A DNA stretch of 64,000 nucleotides from Leifsonia sp. Leaf336. Its GTDB lineage: Bacteria > Actinomycetota > Actinomycetes > Actinomycetales > Microbacteriaceae. Shown here one piece after another: positions 53,218 to 62,375 of the stretch (position 1 is its first letter; each line of letters begins with the position of its first letter). A program made the translations under genes and the position numbers. The notes under the pieces were generated by a model. The model was not told the DNA's origin and did no database searches. It saw only the letters and a list, made by a program, of their open reading frames with translations. The stretch covers positions 102,509-166,508 of the forward strand of contig NZ_LMOZ01000003.1 of assembly GCF_001423695.1 (NCBI RefSeq), read 5' to 3'.

Positions 53218-54629
53218 GCGGCGACCTCCTTCGTGAACAGGGCCAGTTGGGTCGGCGGCCCGAGCACGGGGTCGGGCTCGCCCACGGCGCGGAACTCCAC
53301 CCGGTAGCCGTAGCGGTCGGCGATCGCGCCGGCCCACGCGTGGAGCTCGGCCCTGGTCCACTCGAAGCGGTGATCCGGATGCCGGAAAGCGCCGGCCGCG
53401 AGCGTCGGGTACAGCACGTTGTACTCGGCGTTCGGCGTGGTCAGCACGACGGACCCGGGCTTCGCCAGTCCGAACACCGAGCGGGCGAGGGCGTCGAGGC
53501 GCTCCGGCTCGACGTGCTCGACGACCTCCATCAGCACGATCGCGTCGAGCCCGGCGATGCGGTCGTCCTGGTACGTGACGGACGAGGGATGCAGGGTGAT
53601 GCGCTCGCGCTGGGCGTCGCTGCGCTCCGCGAGGTCGAGTCGCTTGGCCGCGGTCACGAGGGCGGCGGGCGAGACGTCCGTCCCGACGATCCGGGTGTAG
53701 CGCGGGTCGACCGCAAGGCGGACGAGGAGCGCTCCCGGTCCGCACCCGACGTCCGCGACGGAGCGGGCGCCGACGTCGTCGAGGGCGGCCAGGACGGCGT
53801 CGGCGCGCAGTCGGTTGAGCGGGCGCGCCTTCTCCTCCGTACCGTCCTCCTGCTCCTGACCCTCTGCGGCGGCGGCCGCCGCGGCGGTGCCCTGGTCGAG
53901 TTCGGCGAGCCGTGCCGTCGCGGCGTCGACGTACTCGCGCTGGTGCGCGAGGTACCGCCGCGAGATCAGCTCCCGCTCGGGATGCTGCGCAAGCCAGCCC
54001 TCCCCGTTGCGCAGCAGCTTGTCGACCTCGGCGTCGGCGACCCAGTAGTGCTTGGCGTCGTCGAGCACCGGGAGGAGCACGTAGAGCTGCCGCAGGGCCT
54101 CGCCGAGCCGCATCGTGCCGCTGAGCGTGATCGCTGCGTACGGCGCCGCTCCCCATTCGGGGAACCGCTCGTCGAGGAGCCCGGTCGCGACCTCCAGCCG
54201 CCACCCCAGCGGTTCGAAGAGACGGTGAGCGAGATCCGCCCCACCGCGCAACGGCACCGCGTGGAGGCCGATCCGAAGGTCGAGCGCAGCCGCTGCCAGC
54301 TCGGGTCGCGCATCGCAGCGGCCCGTCATCGCCGTGCGGAACACCGCGCCGAGCGCGACCGCGAGCATCGAGCCCGATGCGTACGGACGATCGTTGACGT
54401 AGTGACCGAGCGTCCCGGCGTCACCGCGGAACCGCTTGCTGCGGACCAGCTCGACCGGGTCGACCTCCAGCAGCAGCGCGGCCGTGCAGGTCTGTTCGTC
54501 GAGCTCGGGGTAGAACACATGCGCCTGCCCGACCGGCAGGTCGAAATCGTGGACGCGCCCGGGATGCTTGTGCAGGAGGTAGCCGAGATCGCCCGAATCG
54601 GCTCCCCGGTAGGAGAGGGTCAGCAGCAT
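53214..54629 (-). CDS. hen1: RNA 3'-terminal 2'-O-methyltransferase
   Basis: A 471-residue protein. The N-terminal half (about 1-240) binds Pnkp and supports ligase activation. The C-terminal methyltransferase (about 270-470) has VADVGCGPGALLVRLAVDP as SAM motif I, and the metal-site EVVEHVEPERL together with HPDHRFEWT, giving the Glu/Glu/His/His set typical of Hen1. It marks the broken RNA end with a 2'-O-methyl group before sealing, protecting the repaired site. An Ala/Glu-rich linker lies near 245-270. Its stop overlaps the pnkp start as ATGA. Confidence 0.93.
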   Translation of the reverse strand: MLLTLSYRGADSGDLGYLLHKHPGRVHDFDLPVGQAHVFYPELDEQTCTAALLLEVDPVELVRSKRFRGDAGTLGHYVNDRPYASGSMLAVALGAVFRTAMTGRCDARPELAAAALDLRIGLHAVPLRGGADLAHRLFEPLGWRLEVATGLLDERFPEWGAAPYAAITLSGTMRLGEALRQLYVLLPVLDDAKHYWVADAEVDKLLRNGEGWLAQHPERELISRRYLAHQREYVDAATARLAELDQGTAAAAAAAEGQEQEDGTEEKARPLNRLRADAVLAALDDVGARSVADVGCGPGALLVRLAVDPRYTRIVGTDVSPAALVTAAKRLDLAERSDAQRERITLHPSSVTYQDDRIAGLDAIVLMEVVEHVEPERLDALARSVFGLAKPGSVVLTTPNAEYNVLYPTLAAGAFRHPDHRFEWTRAELHAWAGAIADRYGYRVEFRAVGEPDPVLGPPTQLALFTKEVAA

Positions 54630-54830
54630 GCGAGGTCCTCCATGGCGTCAGGGTCACGGCGAACTCGGCGGACCGGATGGCGGAAGCAGCCTAGTGCCCC
54701 GGCTCGCCACGCCGCATGCGCCGCGCGATACCCGCCCCGAACGGTCCCTTTACAGGGCCCGAACATTCGGGAGCGACGCTGAGGGAGACCGGGGAAGAAC
54801 CTCCGGCGCTCACCTCTGAACGGGAGAATC

Positions 54831-55577
54831 ATGCCCACACGCATCACCGGCCTCGTCGTCGCCGCGGCCGCGGGAGTCACCGGCCTTGCCCTGATCGGGT
54901 CGCCCGCGTTCGCGGACACCACGCCGACGCCGACGCCCTCGCCCACCCCGAGCTCGACCGCGAAGGCGCACGCGCCACACACGCTCGCGGAGGTCCAGGC
55001 AGCAGGCGCGAAGGCGACCAGCGACCGCGAGACCAAGCTCAGCGCCGCGATCACGAAGGTCACCGGCGACAAGTCCCTCACGTCGAACGACCGCTCCACG
55101 ATCCTCGGCACGTTGAACGCCGACCTCGCCGCGATGAAGTCGTCGGCCTCGGCCATCGCCGCCGACAGCACGATCACCCAGGCCACGACCGACCTGAAGG
55201 CCGTCTACTCGAAGTACCGGGTCTACGCCGTCGCCCTCCCTCAGGCCCGGCTCGCCGCCGACGCCGACCGGTTGACCGGCACGGCCCTCCCGAAGCTCAC
55301 GAAGGAGCACTCGACGCTGGCCGGGCTGCTCTCCGGAAAGGACAAGGCCACGTCGACCGCGGCGCTGCAGTCCGACCTGAGCGACATGAGCGCGCAGATA
55401 GCGACGGCCTCCCGCGACGCGAGCGGGCAGGCGTCGGCGGCTCTCGCTGTGACACCCAGCGCGTACGACTCGAACCACTCCGCGCTGTCGTCGGTGAAGT
55501 CGTCGCTGGAGTCCGCCCGGACCGCCGCCAAGAAGGCAGCGTCGGACGCGAAGACGATCAGGCAGGCGCTGAAGTAG
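54831..55577 (+). CDS. Secreted Ala/Ser/Lys-rich helical protein of unknown function
   Basis: A 248-residue exported protein. A signal peptide ends after AFA near residue 28, followed by a Thr/Pro spacer TPTPTPSPTPSS. The rest is probably helical with recurring polar heptads (KATSDRETKLSAAITKVTGD, DLSDMSAQIATASRDASGQA). There is no lipobox, LPxTG or recognised enzyme motif. It could be an extracellular structural or scaffold protein. Confidence 0.75.
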   Translation: MPTRITGLVVAAAAGVTGLALIGSPAFADTTPTPTPSPTPSSTAKAHAPHTLAEVQAAGAKATSDRETKLSAAITKVTGDKSLTSNDRSTILGTLNADLAAMKSSASAIAADSTITQATTDLKAVYSKYRVYAVALPQARLAADADRLTGTALPKLTKEHSTLAGLLSGKDKATSTAALQSDLSDMSAQIATASRDASGQASAALAVTPSAYDSNHSALSSVKSSLESARTAAKKAASDAKTIRQALK

Positions 55578-55635
55578 CGGGGGACCGCGCGGCGGGGGCG
55601 TCGGCGTCAAGCCGTGCGGGTCGTAGGGTCGGAGT

Positions 55636-56331
55636 ATGGCCAGCAGTGATCCCTCCCCTCGCCCCGTCGTCCTCGTCACCGGAGCCTCCCGCGGCATCGG
55701 GCGCGCCATCGCGGAGGAGCTCGGCCGCACGCACCATGTGCTGGTCGGCGGCCGCGCCGCCGACGCGGTCGCCGGCGTGGTCGCCGCGCTGCCCTCCGCC
55801 GAGCCGTTCGTCGGCGACTTGACCGGGCATGACCTCCCTCCCCTGCCCGACCGCCTCGACGCGATCGTGCTCTCGGCCGGCGTGGAGGACGGCGGCACCA
55901 TCGCCGACACCGACGACGCGACCTGGCGGCATGTGTTCGAGGTGAACGTGTTCTCGATCGCGGCGCTGCTCCGGCAGGCTCTTCCCGCGCTGCGGGCCGC
56001 GCAGGGTCTCGTCGTCGCGATCAACAGCGGCTCGGGCCTGACGAGCGGAGCGGGCGGCGGCGTGTACTCCGGTTCCAAGTTCGCGCTGCGCGCCCTCACC
56101 GACGCGCTGCGCGAGGAGGAGCGTCCCCACGGCGTACGCGTCACCAGCATCCACCCGGGCCGCGTCGACACGGACATGCAGCGCGCTCTCGTCGCCCGCG
56201 AAGGGCACGACTACGACGCGGCGTACACGATCACCCCGGAGATGGTCGCCGCGACCGTGCGTGTCGCCGTCGACCTCCCGAGCACGGGCACCGTGGAGTC
56301 GCTCACCGTGAGGCCGATGCGGCGGCGGTGA
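55636..56331 (+). CDS. Short-chain dehydrogenase/reductase
   Basis: A 231-residue SDR. The cofactor motif is VLVTGASRGIGRAIAEEL (about residues 12-29, TGxxxGxG). LSAGVEDGG replaces NAG, the catalytic Ser is in VAINSGSGL, and YSGSK is the YxxxK pair (about 144-148). SIHPGRVDTDM follows. It probably reduces a carbonyl with NAD(P)H. It starts 58 bases after the secreted protein gene; co-transcription is possible. Confidence 0.92.
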   Translation: MASSDPSPRPVVLVTGASRGIGRAIAEELGRTHHVLVGGRAADAVAGVVAALPSAEPFVGDLTGHDLPPLPDRLDAIVLSAGVEDGGTIADTDDATWRHVFEVNVFSIAALLRQALPALRAAQGLVVAINSGSGLTSGAGGGVYSGSKFALRALTDALREEERPHGVRVTSIHPGRVDTDMQRALVAREGHDYDAAYTITPEMVAATVRVAVDLPSTGTVESLTVRPMRRR

Positions 56332-56350
56332 GCGTGCGGGAGGCACGACC

Positions 56351-56407
56351 TTCGTCACGAATGTCGTGTTTCGTGGCACGAATGTCGGGATTCGTGACGA
56401 ATCTCGG
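56351..56407. repeat. Three tandem copies of a small palindromic repeat
   Basis: The motif TTCGTCACGAATGTCG recurs as TTCGTGGCACGAATGTCG and TTCGTGACGAATCTCG. The outer arms TTCGTCACGAAT (56351-56362) and ATTCGTGACGAA (56390-56401) pair with each other, and TCGTG/CACGA pair inside. It lies between the converging SDR and response-regulator genes. Confidence 0.65.
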
Positions 56408-56424
56408 CTCGCGGTCGCAGGGCG

Positions 56425-57045
56425 CTAGCGCAGCATCCCCTGCGACCGCGCCGCGTTGACGGCGGCGGTGCGGGAGGCCACCCCGAGCTTCGTGAACACG
56501 TGCACCAGGTGCGACTTCACCGTCGCGTCCGCGATATGCAGCCGGCGCGCGATCTCGGCGTTGCCTGCCCCCCGCGCCACCAGCTCCAGCACTTCGAGCT
56601 CACGGGCCGAGAGGGTCACCTGCGGCGAGCGCATCCGGGCCATCAACCGGCTCGCGATCACCGGCGCGAGCGCGCTCTCGCCGGCGGCTGCGGCCCGCAC
56701 GGCGGCGACGAGCTCGTCGGGGGGCGCGTCCTTGAGGAGGTAGCCGCTCGCGCCCGCCTCGATCGCCGACAGGATGTCGGTGTCGGTGTCGTAGTTCGTC
56801 AGCACGAGCACGTGCGGCGCCGACGGGAGGGCGCGGATGCGGCGGGTGGCCTCCACGCCGCGCGGGCCGTCGGCGAACTGGAGGTCCATCAGCACGAGGT
56901 CGGGGGCGGCTGCCGTCGCGAGGGCGACCGCATCGTCGGCGGTCGGTGCCTCTCCGACGACCTCGAGGTCGGCCTCCCCGTCGAGGAGGGCGCGGATGCC
57001 CGCGCGGACCACAGGATGGTCGTCGGCGATGAGGATGCGGATCAC
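56425..57045 (-). CDS. NarL/LuxR-family response regulator
   Basis: A 206-residue two-domain regulator. The receiver domain starts IRILIADDHPVVRAGIRALLDG with the acidic pocket, the phospho-Asp is in LVLMDLQFADG (about residue 55), and KDAP near 105 holds the conserved lysine. The C-terminal HTH is VTLSARELEVLELVARGAGNAEIARRLHIADATVKSHLVHVF. It uses GTG 57045, which overlaps the kinase stop (GTGA), with AAGGAGG upstream. It probably activates the neighbouring ABC genes. Confidence 0.92.
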   Translation of the reverse strand: MIRILIADDHPVVRAGIRALLDGEADLEVVGEAPTADDAVALATAAAPDLVLMDLQFADGPRGVEATRRIRALPSAPHVLVLTNYDTDTDILSAIEAGASGYLLKDAPPDELVAAVRAAAAGESALAPVIASRLMARMRSPQVTLSARELEVLELVARGAGNAEIARRLHIADATVKSHLVHVFTKLGVASRTAAVNAARSQGMLR

Positions 57046-58226
57046 GAGGCCTCCTTGCGCGCCCGAAGCGTCACCGTCACGGAGGCCCCCTCCCCCGGCG
57101 CGCTCTCGACGGCGAGGTCGCCACCCAGCTGGGCCACGCGCTCGGCGATGGCGCGGAGCCCGAACGAGTCGCTGCCGCCGGCGCCGGCTGCGACGGAGCC
57201 GGGGTCGAACCCCACCCCGTCGTCGGCGATGCGCAGCACCGTCTCGTCGTCGCCCTGCCGCAGCAGAATGCGCGCGTGGGTCGCCCCGGAGTGCGTGCGG
57301 ACGTTCGCCATCGCTCCCTGCGCAATCCGCAGGAAGGCCGTCTGGACGTCCATCGGCAGGTCGATCGCCTGCGGCGTCTCGACGTCGACGCGCAGCGATC
57401 CGGGCACGGCCTGCGCTGCGCCGAGACGCCGGAGGGCCTCGCCGAGGCCGCCGTCGAGCGACGGAGGCGTCAGCTCCCGGATGATGTGCCGGGTCTCGGC
57501 GAGGCTGTCGGCCGCGGTCGACCGGGCCAGCCGGATCTGCTCGATGCCGGGACCGTTCGGGTCGGCGCGCTCGGCGGCGTGGAGGAGCAGCTGGATGCTG
57601 GAGAGCCCTTGCGCGACGGTGTCGTGGATGTCGCGGGCGAGCCGGCCGCGCTCGGCCAGGGCGCCTTGCTCCCGCTCGGTCGCGGCGAGCCGGTCGCGGG
57701 TCGCCATCAGCTCGGTGAGCAGGGCCTCCCGCTCCACCGCCTCCCGGGCCAGCGCGCGGTAGCCGAGCCCGAGGAGGATCGCGACCGCCGCACCGATCAC
57801 TGGCCCGATCACGACGCCCGCCGAGAAGCCCTGGTGCAGGCTGAGGGCGACGATCGCGACGACCGTGAGCAGCACGACCGCGACGGGGCCGACCCACCGC
57901 GGCAGCAGGTGGAGGCACAGGAAGAACAGCGGGAACGCCAGGTAGGCGGCCTCAGGGACGACGATCACCAGCCCCACCCAGACCAGCCCGAGCGCGCACA
58001 TCCAGAGGATGCCCGCCCACCTCCTGCTCTGCGGAGGGACGACCCGGATGAACAGGCTCGCCACGTACACCAGCGCGAACAGCACCACGAGGATCAGCCC
58101 CGCGAGGGCCGCGCCCTGCCCGAGCCCGGGCAGCCGGACGACCACCAGGACGAGCAGCGCGGCGATGAGCGCGTGCAGCCCGACGCGCAGTCCGACGAAG
58201 ACCGGGGTGAGGGCGCTGTGGGACAT
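57042..58226 (-). CDS. Sensor histidine kinase, HisKA_3 (NarX/DesK-like) type
   Basis: A 394-residue kinase. The N-terminal half (about 1-170) contains six membrane helices in three hairpins, without an extracellular sensor domain. The phosphoacceptor histidine is in ARDIHDTVAQGLSSIQLLLH (about 198-217). The HATPase shows FLRIAQGAMANVRTHSGAT, LRIADDGVGFDP and GSDSFGLRAIAERV. It phosphorylates the coupled response regulator. It is divergent from a MacB-like ABC pair, the LiaSR/VraSR-like layout for sensing membrane-active stress (inference). Confidence 0.92.
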   Translation of the reverse strand: MSHSALTPVFVGLRVGLHALIAALLVLVVVRLPGLGQGAALAGLILVVLFALVYVASLFIRVVPPQSRRWAGILWMCALGLVWVGLVIVVPEAAYLAFPLFFLCLHLLPRWVGPVAVVLLTVVAIVALSLHQGFSAGVVIGPVIGAAVAILLGLGYRALAREAVEREALLTELMATRDRLAATEREQGALAERGRLARDIHDTVAQGLSSIQLLLHAAERADPNGPGIEQIRLARSTAADSLAETRHIIRELTPPSLDGGLGEALRRLGAAQAVPGSLRVDVETPQAIDLPMDVQTAFLRIAQGAMANVRTHSGATHARILLRQGDDETVLRIADDGVGFDPGSVAAGAGGSDSFGLRAIAERVAQLGGDLAVESAPGEGASVTVTLRARKEAS

Positions 58227-58375
58227 GACGCCTCCAGCCTAGGGACCGATCGCGGCGGCGGCATCAATGGAAAGTCGGAGAGGAGGTTGGATCGTGCTGA
58301 CGATGTGACAGTCGCGCGACCCGAGAAGGCTGGAGGAACGGAGGCGGAACCGCTTCGCCCCGGAAAGGACTCCTC

Positions 58376-59458
58376 GTGTTCGTCGCCTGGCGGGATCTGC
58401 GTCACGCCCGCGGCCGGTTCCTCCTCATCGGGACCGTCGTCGCCCTCATCACCGTGCTGGTCGGCTTCTTGTCCGGCCTCACCGGCGGCCTCGCCGCCCA
58501 GAACATCTCCGCCGTGCTCGGGCTGCCGGGCGACCGCCTCGTGCTCGAGAAGCCGGCCGACGGAGCCGCGAGCTTCAGCGAGTCGTCGCTGTCACCCTCG
58601 ACCGTCGAACACTGGCGTGACGCCACCGGCGTCGACACGGTCCTGCCTGTCGGCATCGCCCAGACGCGCGCCCAGTCCGGCTCGAGCTCGACCGGCGTCG
58701 CGCTCTTCGGCCTCCCCGATGCCGGCGCGTCGACGGACACCGACCTGACCGCCCTCGCGCCCCGCGCCGACGACACCGTCGGCCTCTCGGCCGGTGCCGC
58801 CAAAGAGCTGCACGCCTCCGCCGGTGACACCGTCACGATCCTCGGCGGCGACTACCGGGTGGCGACCGTCGGCGGCGACGCCTGGTACAGCCACACCCCG
58901 GTCGTCGCGCTGACACCCGCCGCCTGGGCGCAGGCGGACGAGCGGATGGGCGGCGACGGCCGCCCGACGGTGCTCGCGGTGACCGGCACGCCCGACTGGG
59001 ACGCCGTCGCCGCGGCGACCAGCACGAGCGCGCAGCCGACCCTGCTCAGCCTGACGGCCCTGGAGGCCTTCAAGAGCGAGATCGGGTCGCTCGGCCTCAT
59101 GGTCGCGATGCTGTTCGGGATCTCCGCCCTCGTCGTCGGCGCGTTCTTCACCGTCTGGACGATGCAGCGCTCCGCCGACATCGCTGTGCTGAAGGCGCTC
59201 GGCGCGACGCAGCGATCGCTCGTGCTCGACGCGCTCGGCCAGGCGCTCGTCGTGTTGGTCGGCGGCATCGGGCTCGGGATGCTGATCGTCCTCGGGCTCG
59301 GCGCCCTCGCCGGAGGCGCCCTGCCGTTCCTCGTCGCGCCGATCACCACCCTGGTGCCCGCGGCGGCCATGACCGTCCTCGGGCTCGCCGGCGCCGCCGT
59401 CGCCCTCCGCACCGTCACCCATGCCGACCCTCTCACCGCACTCGGGAGCAACCGATGA
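58376..59458 (+). CDS. FtsX/MacB-type ABC transporter permease
   Basis: A 360-residue membrane protein. There is one N-terminal helix (about residues 15-37), then a periplasm-side domain, then three helices at about 238-262, 290-312 and 322-345. The sequence TMQRSADIAVLKALGATQRSL is the FtsX hallmark. GTG start at 58376 with GGAAAGGA upstream. It pairs with the ATPase just downstream (ATGA overlap) and may remove antimicrobial peptides or lipids from the membrane. It is divergent from the two-component system. Confidence 0.9.
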   Translation: MFVAWRDLRHARGRFLLIGTVVALITVLVGFLSGLTGGLAAQNISAVLGLPGDRLVLEKPADGAASFSESSLSPSTVEHWRDATGVDTVLPVGIAQTRAQSGSSSTGVALFGLPDAGASTDTDLTALAPRADDTVGLSAGAAKELHASAGDTVTILGGDYRVATVGGDAWYSHTPVVALTPAAWAQADERMGGDGRPTVLAVTGTPDWDAVAAATSTSAQPTLLSLTALEAFKSEIGSLGLMVAMLFGISALVVGAFFTVWTMQRSADIAVLKALGATQRSLVLDALGQALVVLVGGIGLGMLIVLGLGALAGGALPFLVAPITTLVPAAAMTVLGLAGAAVALRTVTHADPLTALGSNR

Positions 59459-60150
59459 TCACCCTCGACGACGTAACTCTGACCTTTCCCGACGGCGCCG
59501 GCCGCATCACCGCGGTCGACCAGGTCACCCTCCACGGCCGCCCCGGCGTGGTCACCGGCATCACCGGGCCGTCCGGCTCCGGCAAGTCGAGCATCCTCGC
59601 CCTCGCCGCGACCCTGATCCGTCCGGACTCCGGGCGGGTGCTGATCGACGGGGAGGACGCCACCCGGCTGTCCGCCGAGCAGGCCACCCGCCTGCGCCGC
59701 GAGAAGATCGGCATCGTCTTCCAGCAGTCGAACCTGCTGCCCTCGCTGACGGCCCGCGAGCAGTTGCAGGTGATGGGCGAGCTCGGTGGCGCCCGGCGGA
59801 GTCCCGTGCGCACCGCCGTCCGCGACCGGGTCGACGACCTCCTCGACGCGGTCGGGCTCACCGGCCACGCCGACAAGCGGCCGGCCCAGCTCTCGGGAGG
59901 TCAGCGCCAGCGGGTGGCGATCGCTCGCGCGCTCGTGCGGCAGCCGTCCGTCCTCCTGGTCGACGAGCCCACCAGCGCGCTCGATCAGGAACGCGGTGCG
60001 GCGATCATGGACCTGATCGCCCGGCTCACGCACACGCAGGAGACCGCGACGCTGCTCGTGACGCACGACCTCGTCCACTCGCCGACCCTCGACGAGATCG
60101 TGACCGTGGTGGACGGCCGGCTCGCGAGCGACAGCCGGGTCGGGAGGTAG
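59455..60150 (+). CDS. ABC transporter ATP-binding protein (MacB/LolD-like)
   Basis: A 231-residue ATPase. Walker A GPSGSGKSS (about residues 38-46), Q-loop IVFQQSNLLPSLTAREQ, signature LSGGQRQRVAIARAL (about 144-158) and Walker B LLVDEPTSALDQ, then the H-loop VTHDLVHS. These are the typical residues of the LolD/MacB subfamily. The start overlaps the permease stop. It energises the FtsX-type permease. Confidence 0.93.
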   Translation: MITLDDVTLTFPDGAGRITAVDQVTLHGRPGVVTGITGPSGSGKSSILALAATLIRPDSGRVLIDGEDATRLSAEQATRLRREKIGIVFQQSNLLPSLTAREQLQVMGELGGARRSPVRTAVRDRVDDLLDAVGLTGHADKRPAQLSGGQRQRVAIARALVRQPSVLLVDEPTSALDQERGAAIMDLIARLTHTQETATLLVTHDLVHSPTLDEIVTVVDGRLASDSRVGR

Positions 60151-60166
60151 GGCCGCGGGGCGCGCG

Positions 60167-60718
60167 TCAGCTGCGGCTCGCCGCCCACTCCTCCGCCAGC
60201 AGCGACCACACCTGCTTGTCGTGGAACACGCCGCCGACCGGCCACGCTTCCCGGAGGACGCCGTCGAGCGTCATCCCGAGGCGCCGGGCGACGGCGGAGC
60301 TGCGTTCGTTGTCGGCGCGGCACCTCCACTCGGCCCGGTGCATGCCGCGCTCGTCGAAGGCGTAGGCGAGCAGCTCGCGGACGGCGCCCGTGATGTGGCC
60401 GTGCCCCTCGGCGCCGGGCTCGAGCCAGCAGCCGACCTCGAACGAGCCTGTCGCCGTCGAGAACTCGACGAACATGACGCCGCCGACGAGCACGTCGCTA
60501 GCCCAGATGCCGTAGATGCCCGCACCCTCCCGAGCCGCGCGCTCGGCGTAGCGGCCGAGCGTGGCGCGCGCACCATCGACGTCGGTGGTGACGAACGACG
60601 GCCCCACCCACGGGCGGATGTGCTCCCGGGCGCGGTCGAGATGCGCCGCGAACTCCTCCGCCCGCCACGGCTCCAAGGGTCGGAGGGTCGCGCCGGACGG
60701 GAGGGTGGTCGAGAACAT
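60167..60718 (-). CDS. GNAT acetyltransferase, RimJ/RimL type
   Basis: A 183-residue N-acetyltransferase. The central beta-strand and acetyl-CoA loop is FEVGCWLEPGAEGHGHITGAV (about residues 92-112), followed by YAFDERGMHRAEWRCRADNERSSAVARRLGM, typical of RimJ/RimL. It acetylates ribosomal or other protein N-termini or small amines; the substrate is unknown. It converges with the ABC ATPase. Confidence 0.9.
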   Translation of the reverse strand: MFSTTLPSGATLRPLEPWRAEEFAAHLDRAREHIRPWVGPSFVTTDVDGARATLGRYAERAAREGAGIYGIWASDVLVGGVMFVEFSTATGSFEVGCWLEPGAEGHGHITGAVRELLAYAFDERGMHRAEWRCRADNERSSAVARRLGMTLDGVLREAWPVGGVFHDKQVWSLLAEEWAASRS

Positions 60719-60768
60719 GGGGCAACGCTACACGGAGGCTGCGGTCGCACCGGACCCTTCGGCGCCCC

Positions 60769-61284
60769 TCACCGGAGTGTCCGCAGGTCGAACGCCCAGG
60801 CGTTCACCCGGATCGGGACGCCCTTCGGGTACTCGCCGTCCTCCTCGCCGGTGTTCACGAAGCCGACCGAGCGCGCGAGCGCGTTCGACGCGGGGTTGTC
60901 CACGCGCGGGAAGGCCAACATCGTGTCGCGACCTCCGTGCGCGGCGGCCTCTTCGAGCAGCAACCGGATCGCACGTCGCGCGTACCCGCGGTGCTGGTAC
61001 GGCACGAACACGAACCACCCGCACTCGAGCACCGGGAGGCCGTGGTGCTCGATCTGCCAGTAGCCGGCCGTGCCGACCGGCTCGGCCACGCTGTCCGTCC
61101 ACACCGTGAACGGCGACACGGTCCCGTCGGCCTGGCCCCGAAGGAAGCGCTCGTGACGCCGGCGCACGACCTCCTCATCCAGCGGGCCGCCCAGGTACGT
61201 GGTCATCTCCGGCGCGTTGTTGCGCAGCTCGACGGCCAGATCGTCGTCGGTCCACGGCTGGAGCCGCACGTCGTCGTCGCTCAT
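60769..61284 (-). CDS. GNAT acetyltransferase
   Basis: A 171-residue GNAT protein. The acetyl-CoA site is VPYQHRGYARRAIRLLLEEAA (about residues 95-115), with QHRGYA matching Q/RxxGxG/A. It continues DNPASNALARSVGFVNTGEE, which is the usual region after strand 5. The upstream GNAT ends 50 bases away, but the two are separate units. Substrate unknown. Confidence 0.9.
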   Translation of the reverse strand: MSDDDVRLQPWTDDDLAVELRNNAPEMTTYLGGPLDEEVVRRRHERFLRGQADGTVSPFTVWTDSVAEPVGTAGYWQIEHHGLPVLECGWFVFVPYQHRGYARRAIRLLLEEAAAHGGRDTMLAFPRVDNPASNALARSVGFVNTGEEDGEYPKGVPIRVNAWAFDLRTLR

Positions 61285-61453
61285 GCGGGGAGACTACGCG
61301 CGACGACCGACGGTCCGAATCCCATGTATCAATGTTCATATCTACCGGACTATTCGTAATGCGAACGTTCCTTCGCACAGCACAACTGCGACGCTCGGAC
61401 TTTCGGCGCATGCTCGCGTTCATGTCGTAGTCGCTCGTCACGGGAAAAGGCCT
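61285..61453. other. Low-GC intergenic segment at the boundary of the RHS region
   Basis: Between the GNAT gene and the membrane protein gene the DNA becomes clearly less GC-rich (for example TATCAATGTTCATATCTACC). I see no gene, terminator or repeat here. It marks the change to the foreign-looking last part of the window. Confidence 0.5.
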
Positions 61454-62353
61454 TCAGGATTCGTGAGTTGCTGGCCGGCTCGAAGCAATTTCAGCCGCAC
61501 ACAGCTGTGCGGTTGCCTGATCCGTCCGGAAATACGTGAAGATGCCTCTTCGCCGGACGATCAAGTCGAATGCATGCGAATCGGGGCCATCCTGACGTTC
61601 CATACGAACTCCCGTGGAGCCGAGCCGGTCGGAGACACTCATAGCGCGGATCTTCGTATTGACGTCGCGCGGAAGTGATAGGAGAAGCTTTGGCTCACGC
61701 TCGGTCGTCCAAACCGACACTGTCGATTCGCTCGCCAAAAGGATGAGGTCCTGCGGGATGGTGGCACCCGGCCGGCTGACGTGCAATTCGCCAGCGAATT
61801 GGTCGGTGCGGAACGTCGGCCAGGCTACGGCTTGGCTCCCGATGCTGCGAACAGATCTGCGGAACCGTTGCCATCCGAGCGCGCTCGGATGGATGATCGC
61901 AAGCCCCGCGGCGACCACCAGGGCGACCACGGCCGTCCAATCAAACTGGGCACCGTTCACGAGCGCCCAAGCGATTCGAAAACCGGCATAGGCAATCACG
62001 AGGACCAGGCCGCCCCAGATCCATGCGGTGCTGGAACGCACCCCGGAGTGCGTAGCGGAGCTCGCTCCCTCAGACTCATCGGGGCTCAGGCCACCGGCGA
62101 AGACCAGCGGGGACGCGTCGCCCGCGGACCCTCCGCCCCTGCGCGCCTCACGCCGACGAAGCATGTCCGCCGTGTAAAGGATCGAGTATGGGACGAAAAT
62201 GCACGCCATCAGCGCCCAGAAGGCCCAAGTGGAGTTCATGAATCCCTGGACATTGAAAATGGCGAACCCGAATAGTCCCAAGCCAACTGGCGCTGCGATG
62301 ATAAGCACGCTCAATCCAAGGTGGCGCCATCCATCTGGCCTACGCAGATTCAT
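61454..62353 (-). CDS. Membrane protein, candidate immunity protein of the RHS toxin
   Basis: A 299-residue protein with four hydrophobic segments in two pairs (about 13-33, 41-60, 110-132 and 138-158), followed by a soluble C-terminal domain of about 140 residues. That domain has QDLILLASESTVSVWTTERE and RGIFTYFRTDQATAQLCAA. I do not recognise a family. It starts 22 bases after the RHS stop on the same strand, and its lower GC matches the toxin end. In RHS modules the immunity gene is usually placed exactly here, which is the basis for the proposal. Confidence 0.7.
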   Translation of the reverse strand: MNLRRPDGWRHLGLSVLIIAAPVGLGLFGFAIFNVQGFMNSTWAFWALMACIFVPYSILYTADMLRRREARRGGGSAGDASPLVFAGGLSPDESEGASSATHSGVRSSTAWIWGGLVLVIAYAGFRIAWALVNGAQFDWTAVVALVVAAGLAIIHPSALGWQRFRRSVRSIGSQAVAWPTFRTDQFAGELHVSRPGATIPQDLILLASESTVSVWTTEREPKLLLSLPRDVNTKIRAMSVSDRLGSTGVRMERQDGPDSHAFDLIVRRRGIFTYFRTDQATAQLCAAEIASSRPATHES

Positions 62354-62375
62354 CCGGTCCTCCTCCGTTCGGCCG

